Shown here piece by piece: positions 49,632-59,348 of a DNA stretch of 64,000 nucleotides. The notes under the pieces were generated by a model that was not told where the DNA came from, searched no databases, and saw nothing but the letters and a program-made list of their open reading frames with translations. The stretch covers positions 3,140,878 through 3,204,877 of the forward strand of contig LR746264.1 of NCBI GenBank assembly GCA_902729315.2, read 5' to 3'. The stretch's first letter is position 1, and every line of letters begins with the position of its first letter. The translations under genes and the position numbers were made by a program. Source of the DNA: Spirodela intermedia (Eukaryota > Streptophyta > Magnoliopsida > Alismatales > Araceae).

Positions 49632-52386
49632 GATCTAGATATTTATTCGCTCACCCGGTTCAGCGACTTCCTCATGATGGCCAGCTTCGCCAGCCTCTCC
49701 GCGGCACGCTACGCGGACATCGGTGTCAGAGCCTCCGCGGCAGTACTGTTCTCCAAGGCTGAGGGCGTCGGCTATTCTGTCATCCCGTTCCTACTCTGCT
49801 GCCGCCACCGGAGTTCTTCAAGCTCTGGCTCAACGACCCGGAGGTTCTAGTCGAGGCAGATCGAGCTGCCCTGGAGCAGCAGCCGGCGGGCTGAAACGAG
49901 GAGGTGAAGCCCCGTGGCGAAGTCATCGTTGTCTGATAGGCGCTGAGCCTCCGCGATGGCCCGGGCCGTGATGAAGACGTTCCGCAGATGCTCGACGTTG
50001 GGCGCGGCGACTGGACGTTGGCGGAGGGTGAGGAACACCGGGAGGGTATGCTCCCATCCGTGGACCAGCTCCTGAGCGGCGGGATTTCTGTATGAGTAAC
50101 TCACCAGAAGGGGCTGGAAGGCACCAGCGCGTAGGACGGCGGAGTTCATTCTCTGCTCCGCAAGCAGCTCTCTCTCCTCGCCAGCATACATGTTCCCCAT
50201 TCTCAAATTACCCGCACCGCCAAGGGCGACGGGCCGGCTGCCACTGGAGTAGACGGAGCAAACCTCGCCGGAGGGGAAGGAGAGCTCAAGGCGTACGTCA
50301 TGGCACACAACACTGAGAAGACCTCTCACACAGCGGGCGAACGAATCCTCAGCGTGTTCTTGGTGCTCCTCGGCGCCGAAACCTGATTCGTGGACGGGTA
50401 CCTCGAGATGAGCAAATCTCGTTCTTGCAGAATACGACGTGTCAGACGAATGGCATTCCCGCCGCCGCCTGCCACAGTCATCCTTGTGCTGCTAATTGTC
50501 GGTGAGCAGTACGATGGCAGCCACCGGGTTGCTCTCCCTCCGGTTTTCGAGCAAGTTGACTGCCTTCCTGAGCCCATCCCTGGCGGATGAGCCCCCTCCA
50601 CAGACGAGCCTCTCCACGATCCGTCGGGCCGAGCGCTGTCCGTCCGGTGACATCCTCCGCAGGGGGAGCAACCTCTTTGCGGAGGATGCGGAGATGTCTA
50701 CTGTGGATAGCCTGTCACAAGGCCCAAGGGAGAAGACAACGAGGCGCATTGCCCGCTTCAGCATTTGGAGTTTCGCGCCAGTCATGGTCATCCCCACGTC
50801 AAGCACTGTCACCAGGTCGATGGGGGCGCGGCGGGAGGGGTCAAGGAGAGGCGCAGCCGCCGCCGTTGCCGCCGTATTTGAGACCGGCGTCAGAGACTTG
50901 ACCTTGAGGGTGACGACGTGGCTCTCGTGGGCACGGCCTACGGACAGCAAGGCAACATCGGAACTGGCCGTGACTCGCACACCGCAATTGGTAGCGTGCT
51001 GACGGCGAGGCGGAGATGTGCAACTGGGAGAGAGCGCCACGGGTACCCCATACCCTAATTCTCCCTCCGCACGTTCGTCCTCTGCTTCGGGTATCGGATG
51101 GAAGCAGGTAGTGGCGTTGTTCAGGAAAGGCTCGTCGTCATCGTACACTTTAGCGCCGACGACAGAGATTGCCGTGTCGGCTTTCCGCGGAACCGCAGCC
51201 GAAAGCTTCCCCTGTTCCGGAGCAGGGTCCTGCTGCCTTTGGTACCTGGCGTCAGGCAGAAGAGCAGATTGGGCAGGACTTCTGGTTGCGCACGTCGCTG
51301 GCTATGCATTGGAAGTGGAAGGTATGAGAGCACTCGCTAGTGAAAATAGCGGTGCCCTTCCCCGTCCTCACGCTTTGCAGACAGATACCACACCTGCTCT
51401 GGAAGCCCGAAGAAGCCAGTTGATGGTAAGAAGCGATCAAATCGTACTGCAGTGGCGGCTGCTACTCTACAGAATTCCGCGATTCCAATGAAGAAGTTGG
51501 AGCGAAAGACCAAAAATCCGGCCCAGGGGTGACACCGCAGTAAGTTCCGATGGGATGACTCCCACGCCCGAAGTAGAAACCCTCCTTTTTTTGGCATGGA
51601 CGAACTAAAAAGGCTGACAGGATTTAGTCGCAATGAGCTTGTGCTGAATCCGCGAAGACAGAACGCGAGACGGAGATGAGCCCATGGAACGGGGAGACCT
51701 TGAGAGAAGAAGGCTACTGGAAGAGTGAGAATCGGTCTCCATCGAAGGAAAGAAGCCCATCAAAGCTTCCACCGGGACGAACTCAAGGCGCGCACCCAGC
51801 AATCCCGCAAACGCGGGATTCGACGGGATAGGGGAAGGACGAGAAGCATAGGACACGAAGAAAGGGAATCGACGGTGAGGGGGGAGAGAACGACGCCTTG
51901 CGTCTCTATGGAAGGGGAATGAACGGAGGGGGGTGGGGACCAAATCACCATCGAACGAATTGCTTACCCAGGTCAAACGGAAGTTGTCCCTGAGTAGCAG
52001 GGCGAGAGGCGGGAGGGCTAACGTGGGGAGGACGGATTCGACGATACGAACGGTGGCCTCCGGCTTTGGCGGTGGCTTCTCGGCGTGGCTGGTTCGGCCA
52101 GGAGTGCTGTGGCCGAGATCTGGCTCTGTAGAGTGGCCCTTTCGGTGGCGTCGCTGTCGTTGAAACCTGTCGGCAACTGGGTCCGGCAGCGGAGGGCGGG
52201 GGTTGAGGGCCGTGACTGCGTCTGATGCTGGAGGTGTGGCATGGAGGGGCTGCTGCGGCTCCTGCGGAAGAAACCCAGCTTGGCACCGGTCTTCGGGATA
52301 GGGCTTGATTGTGGCTCTACTGGGGGGGAAGAGTCGGCGTCCCGATGGATGATCGTGCAGAATTCCCTCCTCCACCCGGTTCCCAT
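49632..52386 (-). pseudogene. WAV3/EDA40-type RING + VWA E3 ubiquitin ligase pseudogene
   Basis: The minus strand encodes the WAV3-family layout in order: the MGTGWRREFCT start (52386), TGAKLGFFRRS and SNPSSPR; a donor near 51970; a RING with CGICLQSV and [13 protein letters not shown] (about 51410-51260); then the VWA domain (50830-50500), LSFPSGEVCSVY, and the C-terminal AAERLAKLAIMRKSLNRVSE (49700-49640). Damage is clear. A frameshift lies after SNPSSPR. A TGA replaces the usual Trp after CPICSSA, and another frameshift follows within 40 bp. A TAG stop occurs right after VLLTDN (50492). TAG and TAA stops interrupt the C-terminus. The VWA metal site expected as DxSxS reads DVGMTM. WAV3 proteins act in root wave growth; this copy should be non-functional. 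The intron is kept, so it arose by DNA duplication. Confidence 0.85.
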
Positions 52387-52815
52387 GGCGCACACCAGCG
52401 ACGGATCTTTAGTAGTATCTCTCGCCCCTCCCATTCAAAGCGTCTACGAATCTCTCGCTTCCTCTGCATGTTGCCTTCCGGATCGGCGTCTATGTGTTCT
52501 CTATGCCGCCTCTCTATCTCTCTGTCGGAGACAGTCCCTGCAATCTCGTCCGATGGGAACCTCACGTCTCTCTCTGAGTGTAGCAATCTCTCCCACTCTG
52601 TCCGACCTCCGATGTGACAGACTGAGAGAGAGAGAGGAGGAGCGGTTCGTCCGATGCATAGGCCTGGACCTAGAATTGAGGTGGGGATAAAACCGAAAGA
52701 AAGGAACGGGAACGGCTTGGCGGACGTTATCTGAGGGAGTAATATAACTCACCGCACACAGATGTTACGAAATACTTCATTTACTACATACGAAACTCCC
52801 CGGCCTGGGGCGACT
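52387..52815. other. Divergent spacer between the WAV3-like pseudogene and the cysteine-rich gene
   Basis: A pyrimidine-rich segment (52430-52630) with CTCTCT runs, consistent with the old leader of the WAV3-like copy. No further gene is seen. Confidence 0.4.
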
Positions 52816-52822
52816 TATATAT
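52816..52822 (+). promoter_or_regulatory. TATA box of the cysteine-rich protein gene
   Basis: TATATAT lies about 110 bp upstream of the ATG at 52930. The leader between them is GA-rich (52863-52921). Confidence 0.55.
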
Positions 52823-52883
52823 TCCTATCCTTGGCCTCTGTTTCCCACATCGCAAAGGGAGCAGGCCAGAGAAAGAGAGAGAA

Positions 52884-52914
<31 letters not shown>

Positions 52915-52929
52915 GAGAGAGGTGCCAGG

Positions 52930-53370
52930 ATGATGTCGAAGATCTGGTCGGCTGCGTGCATGATGGTTCTCCTGTTGACTACCGCTTTCCCTCGAGAGGC
53001 CGAGGCTAATGCGGATGAAGTGGCATTCGCGCAGATCAAGTGGCCCAAATGGTTCTGGTGCTTCCCTGAATGCGTCTTCGGAGAGACCTGCTTCTTCCAT
53101 GTGTACGATATGTGCTTTGATGTGGATCCCAAAGCAGGATGGGTCATCTGCATGTTGGTGGCTCTTGACTGGTGCGACATCAACCATATCCACAATAACT
53201 CCAGTCAGTGCATCAGGTTGTGCGATCCTCCACCTCCGGTATGTTAACACATCATGAACCTCTCTCTCTCTCACTCGCTTGCTCTTTTACACGTACATAC
53301 AATCTCACTGTTGCTTTCCTCATTGGGATCGCAGAAAATGCCCCACTTAGCCATGTCAGAGACTGCGTGA
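52930..53370 (+). CDS. Small secreted eight-cysteine protein, family unknown
   Basis: Two exons are proposed: 52930-53238 and 53335-53370, joined in phase to 114 residues. The donor is CCG|GTATGT and the acceptor, after a pyrimidine tract, is ATCGCAG. If unspliced, the frame would end two residues into the intron (105 residues). Residues 1-27 form a classical signal peptide: MMSKIWSAACMMVLLLTTAF, then a probable cut near AEA|NA. The mature part has eight cysteines spaced C-x3-C-x5-C-x7-C-x11-C-x7-C-x11-C-x3-C, many aromatic residues (WPKWFWCF) and a Pro run at the C-terminus. I do not recognise the family; it is not a standard defensin, LTP or snakin pattern. Secretion and disulfide folding are inferred. 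A TATA box, leader and AATAAA (about 53535) support a real gene. Confidence 0.6.
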
Positions 53371-53727
53371 TGAAAGAAGCCCTTCTACGTGCCCAACTGT
53401 CTGCTTCGAAGACGAGAGGATCAAGGAGCAAAATAACCCCGGCTGTTGTCATTTCACGTTTCAATAATTTCTGTCTTCCAATGCTACGACGGCATTTTTT
53501 GGCCGAAACTATGAGCTCATGTTCCTTGTCCCTGAATAAATAAAATAAGCTCACACATCAAGAGCAAAAGTATAATAATAGCACTTATGTTCTCCAATTT
53601 AGATTTCTTTCGCTCTAATATAAAACACTCACATACAACCTAACGGATAATAATCTTACAAGAGAAATAAATAATTTATTAATAATAATTTATTAGAGGT
53701 GAAGTTTGTTAGATTTGAGCCTTAACG
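53371..53727. other. 3' flank of the cysteine-rich gene
   Basis: AATAAA-rich sequence at 53534-53548 may be its polyadenylation signal. AT-rich DNA then leads into repeat copy 3. Confidence 0.4.
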
Positions 53728-54099
53728 GATAAGTATTCATTATTATGAGTTAATAATTAATTAATAATATAGTTTAAGTCTTAACTCATGATAAATATAT
53801 ATATTTATATTAAATTATTATAATAATAATTTATTAATAATAATTTATTAATAATAAATTTTAGTTAATTTTTATAATAATATTTTTTGGATAAATGAAG
53901 AGAAATAAAATAAAATAAAAATGTAGGAAAAAAAGAACATGTCAACCAATTGGGCTCGCAAGAAGGTCAGAAGCACATTTGGATGGAACAATGAGCAAGT
54001 TAATTCAAACGACTAAGGGTCGGCGGGGCACCTATGTGTCATTCCCCTTCCACGTCACTAGTGGCCAACCAAACATGGGGCAAGAAATGATTGTACACA

Positions 54100-54152
<53 letters not shown>

Positions 54153-55480
54153 AGAGTTATTATTTAGAGAATCTTGTATTATTATATATTTGTCTCAAAA
54201 TTTAAAAAATAATCAATGTGAGACCAAACTTGTCACAACTTCCTAAAAGGTTTTTATTAATTTTAATATCTATAATACCCCTAATTTATGAGAATGAAAT
54301 ATCCTTATGACATCAACATATAAGGATATTTATATACTTATTTTACTTTCTCTCATGTAGGCAAGCGATCGGCAAATATTCAAATCTCACTATAACCAAA
54401 ACTCATATTTTTATCTGATTAAATCTTAATTTTTTTACATAAGTGTTGAAGATCCACAAGCTACTAGAATCACTCAATCGTTGATGAAAATATTATTAAC
54501 GTGATTCGTGGAGCATCATTACTAATTATTGAATAATTATAGATAAAAATATCATAAATCTATTGAGTAAATTATCTCTAATTAATTAATGAATGAGTCG
54601 TCATCGAGAAGAAGACAATCTATTAAGAAATGAATCACCACCTCTTGAGAACATTTTAAATGTGATGAAGAGACTCCTCTTGTTGTGTGAACATGATAAT
54701 AAAGATTCTTAAGATGTGTCCCATCTCTATCTTGTTTATCTCTATTGAATGATAGCTGCCGAACATTCCACAAAATTATCGTTTTTCACTCCACTGGGTG
54801 ACAGCCACTAGAGATAATTTGTCGACCCAACTCATTGATTTTTTAGACTTCACTAGAAGATTTAAAAATTGACCACGTCATCATTATTCAAAGAGAGCTT
54901 TTGAGGTTATAAACATTACACGACAATTATATTGAACACAAAATTCTAACGATCACTATCACAAAATTGAAATTCTAACATTCCTACTTTAAACTTAATT
55001 TTATTTAATTTATTGATAGATTGTTTAATTTTAAGTTTTGAAAACCTTCTTCATTCAAATACGGCTCTTCTAATTTTTACAAATATTAATTTAATAAATT
55101 CAATCATCTATAATAACTTACATAAAAATCAACAATCAAAACTCTATTTCTACTTAATTCACATTCATCAGGCTAGTGACAACATCCTAACATATGTACC
55201 CTTATTTCCTTTTTTCATAAATCTTAAATATATTATATCTTTATTATTTGGTCTAAAAAATATAAAAAATTTATACTCTTTGTGAAAAATTCTAAAATAT
55301 TACTTGACATTATATTACATCTCTATGATTTATTTTAAAAAATTACTATTTTTAAACCCTTATATCTAATTATAATTTATTTAGTTTATAAAAAATAGTT
55401 CTAAAAATTTTAAATTTAGTATTTTCTAATTTTCTAAATTTTAAATTTGTTATACAACAATTAAGTCATGTCAATCACCT
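53728..55480. repeat. Dispersed repeat family R, copy 3
   Basis: The longest copy. It has the same start word (GAGTTAATAATTAATTAATA), the GCAAGAAGGTCAGAAGCACA / GATTGTACACATG middle, a GTTTATCTCTATTGAATGATAGC stretch matching copy 1 near 45505, and the same 3' AATTTTAAATTTG end. It contains a (GA)n tract (54102-54147). No coding capacity is visible. Confidence 0.65.
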
Positions 55481-57358
55481 TCCATCATCTACCAACACCC
55501 TTACATGAAGAAGACCATAAAAATCAAAGTCTCAAGTTTCATGCTCTTCATTAGAATTTCATACACTCCCCAAGTCAACATCATCTTTTGAGGTAATGGT
55601 GAAATTTTTTATATATGTTGTGGGATAAACTCATTATTAAAATCTTATTTGATTACTTGTATGAGTTGAACAATTAATCAATTGTTGACAACTAAAATCA
55701 TAAATTAAAAGAGAATTCTAAGAAGAAATTCTAATGAAGTTGAGCTTGGTAATCAATGATTAGTGATCAAACAAATACTTATAATGGAACCCAAGAACAA
55801 TATTTGTTCTTAGAAAGTGGATATAGGTAATGTCTCTTAGTCATACAACCATCAATTTAAGAAGACTATACCTCGAGAAATTAAGAAGATCGATTCATTC
55901 TAGAAAATCTTAATATTGAATAGGAACATATTAATTCAACTCCTCTTTTTGGATTTGTGTGGCTTAAAACCTAGCATTGACAACATAATGTCAACACCTC
56001 GAGAAAAGTTTTAATTAATCATTGCTCCATCATTGAGTTGGGAAAATAAGGACCCTTTGGTGTGTCTTTGATTTGCATGGAACAATCTTATGAATGATTT
56101 TTGCCCCTATCAATAGTCACACATTATAAACTAGAAGAAATTTCTAGGGTTTACACAATTGGGGTTTTTCTCTAAAGGTTATTGTTGTGTTGTGCTTCCC
56201 AATAGAGATTTTATCTTATGTTTTTTTCTAATCCACCAACATAACATCTAAAGTCTTGAGCCATTGCATTCGCAAAATGACAACACTATTTCTTAAATGT
56301 AATAAAAAATAATATTTTTGTGATTTTTTATCTTTAAATTTCCAAGAACACCTCAACGTATTTCCTCCTCATAACTATTCCATTTTCCATGATGACCTCG
56401 TAGTTGATCATGATAGTCAATTGTGTCTTCATTTCTTGAACTCATTTTTGGAATTTTGTTAAAGCTAATTGCCTTTTGTCTCTAACCTACCTTTGTTAGA
56501 TTTATGTTCCCCTTAATCAGACTATTTTGTTGCTCCAATTATCTGCCTTGTTTATAAATGGTTATTGATCATTTAGTTAAAGTAATGAGTTGACTACTCC
56601 AATTTGCTCATACAATGCATGCTTCATCATCTTGTAGTTTCTCAATTTTGCAACAATCTTAAGAGTGTCACTGCAGGAGAAAATTCCATATTATGACTAA
56701 GTCCCCCTTGGGCTTGAATAGCTTGACCTTAGTATGAATTTCTAATGTTGATCTCTTAACAAAGACATTCTCAATATTCTCTTATGAAATTCTATCAAAT
56801 ACACTATACAGTAACTCAAATTCTCACATAGACCTGACCACTAATCATTGTTGCTTGATATTTAAGAAATACTTTTAGTGTTCAAGCTAATTGTGATCTG
56901 AGCCTCTTACTAGGGAGTTGGTTAACACTTTTCCAATTGTGAAATGGTAAAGCCCTACATCTCAAAATATATTTGTACATGGAAGATCTACCCAATGGAA
57001 TTTCTCCCATTAGACAAGGGTAATTTCAAATGGCATCCTCCCCAGCTACCCTTGATTGGGTCCTCCATAGACACTAATGACTTAGTCTTATGAGAATCAA
57101 TCAATCATCATCTACTCAATGTTGCTTTGTGTAATTGTGTAATTGTGTGGAACCCTTCCACTGTCATGCCATCTTCTTTGTATCTTCTAAGGGTAGTCTA
57201 GTTACTGCCTCATTGTTACAAAGAATTGTGACATCATATGTGAGCTCTTTTATCATACCCTCTCTAGAAGTTATCTTCAGTATTTCTACCTCTATCACTA
57301 GTAGACAATGTACATCCTCTAAGTTCTCATATCGCCCATCACTATTTTGAGGTGTTAT
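55481..57358 (-). mobile_element. Probable gag region of an antisense Ty3/gypsy element
   Basis: Directly downstream, on the minus strand, of a tRNA-Met-type primer-binding site. A 95-codon minus-strand frame (57451-57164) runs through the site, and further short frames continue leftwards but are interrupted. No zinc knuckle or protease motif could be found, so the assignment as gag rests on position only. Confidence 0.4.
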
Positions 57359-57371
57359 GCTTTGATACCAA
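57359..57371 (-). other. Retrotransposon primer-binding site
   Basis: The minus strand reads TTGGTATCAAAGC, matching the usual initiator tRNA-Met binding site TGGTATCAGAGC at 11 of 12 positions. It is separated by one base from an LTR-like end in CA (57373). Confidence 0.65.
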
Positions 57372-57372
57372 T

Positions 57373-57900
57373 TGATATGAACATCTCGTCCCAGAGTATC
57401 GAGAATGAAAAAAGTAAACTGAAATATGTCTAAAGGAAACAATGAAAACATGACATAAAAAAATGAGAAAAAGATAAGGGAGGGTTTTAAAAGAAAACCT
57501 TAAGAGTCACCATGGAGGTTTATTAGAGAGAAACCCCAACAGTTTTTTTTTTTTTTGGTTTTCCCTTTTTCTGATGACCTCTTCACCCAATCCATAGGGG
57601 TCCATATTAAAAAAAACCCTTACAACTCCCTCCCTATACAATTTACTATACTTTCCCCTCTAGTAATGGACCCTTACTCTTACAATCATATGTTAACCGA
57701 ATAATTGGCTTGACAGTAGACCTCATTGTGGGCCTAGTAGACTATTCACACATCCCATTAGAAAACAAAATCACAGCCAATTATTGTGGCATTTAAGTGA
57801 TGAAATTCACATCGATTATCTTCTCTCTATTAAAGGAGTAAAGCTTTCTATAATCACAAAAGTAAAGCCAACATTTGAAATGTCTTGGCCTACTTAGATG
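57373..57900 (-). mobile_element. LTR-like segment, right member of the pair
   Basis: On the plus strand it begins TGATATGAAC, so the minus-strand LTR would end in CA next to the primer-binding site. It aligns by eye with 43175-43560 in the same orientation. It would be the 5' LTR of an antisense element. The outer end near 57.8-57.9 kb is not resolved. Confidence 0.5.
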
Positions 57901-58079
57901 TCTCAATAAGCCAATCACACTTTGGCTTACTACTGGTTGACTTTGGACTAGCCTTCAGTCAGACCATCACACCTGAGTTCGGCATGCTGTGGCAGGCAAT
58001 CACTAATGTTTTGCAAGAGATGTAATAAGTAAATAAAAGATGTATTTACTAGTTTAACACTACCTAATTTGAAGAGAGA

Positions 58080-58082
58080 GAG

Positions 58083-58119
<37 letters not shown>
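58080..58119. repeat. (GA)n microsatellite
   Basis: About 40 bp with one GGGG interruption. Positions 57900-58380 otherwise hold nothing recognisable. Confidence 0.85.
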
Positions 58120-58121
<2 letters not shown>

Positions 58122-58379
58122 GATGGAATCAGATAAAAAACATGATCTCCACCAAATATAATATACGTTCACAAGATTGGGATTCCATCAAATATGAGAG
58201 CGATGAGAGGAGCCCCAATTTTTGACCCGAGCTCAAATTTCACTTCTCTCTCTCGTGAACCCACTTGAACAGCCGAATTCCCCCCGCCAACAAGACTAAG
58301 CCTGTGTGACGAGAGAACGCACTTTAACCCGAGCTCAGATTTCTCCTTGCGAGAGAAGACTGGTCAATGGCCTTTGAAT

Positions 58380-59195
58380 TTAAACGTACATAAAACATAA
58401 TCATTTAAACTAATAATTTTCAAATTTTTTTATTGCGATCCATTGATAAATTTAAAGATGAAAATATGCTAATTAATCCGGTGGCGTCCGATATTAACTG
58501 AGATTTTATTAGACTTATTTCTGAATATGTAAAATTACTTTATACAAAAAACAAAATATACTAAAAGTATATTATGTTGTTTAGACTAACATTGTTAATA
58601 AAAATATAGTATTACCATCACCTTATAAAGTTGAAGAGGAAAATAAAATAATTAATTGAATGGCGTCCGGCATTAACTGCAATTTATTATAATTGTTTCT
58701 GAATATGGGAAATTAGATTATGCAATAAAATATACACTAAAATTATATTATGCATATATACAATAATATAGAGTAAAAATTTTCAAAAAATTAGAGTATT
58801 ACGATCCATTTATAAAGTTGAAGAGGGAAATATGCTAATTAATTCCGCTCCGACATTAACTGCATAATCATTTCTGAATAAATGAAATTAGATTATGCAA
58901 AAAAACATAGACTAGAATTAGGTTATACAGAATATAATTATATGGACTAAAACTTTTCAAAAAATATATTATTACGATCCACTTATGACGTCGAAGATAA
59001 AAATAAGCTAATTAATTCGGTGGCATCCCGCATTAACTGCATATGTGAAATTAGATTATACACAGGATATAATTACATGGACTAAAATGATTCAAAAAAC
59101 TGTGGTATTACGATCACTTTGTAAAGTTAAAGAGGAAAATAAGCTAATTAATTAAGTGGCGTCCGGCATTAACTGATATCTCTTTTATAAATAAA
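58380..59195. repeat. Tandem array of about 180-bp units
   Basis: The core GGCGTCCGGCATTAACTGC (with variants) ends its ATTAACTG at 58500, 58679, 58862, 59039 and 59175, giving steps of 179, 183, 177 and 136 bp. Each unit also contains GATCCAyTTATAAAGTTGAAGA, GCTAATTAATT and TTTCTGAATATG..AAATTAGATTAT. The last unit is shortened. The array is AT-rich and non-coding, and it ends about 150 bp from the LACS stop codon. Confidence 0.88.
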
Positions 59196-59348
59196 TAAAT
59201 ATATATATATATATATGAATAATATGAAGTTACATTATACGAACGGCAAGTGATGAGGATACAGAAGTAAAAAAGTTTTTTCGAAAGGATTTTACATGAA
59301 CCCTAGAACACACCGTGATTTGGGGACGAACCAGGAGATGGTCCAGTC

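Noticed and set aside
50492-51148. Reading the VWA region as an intact 218-residue gene
   Set aside because: It has no ATG start of its own, is one block of the WAV3 layout between a frameshift and a stop, and its metal-binding site is degenerate.
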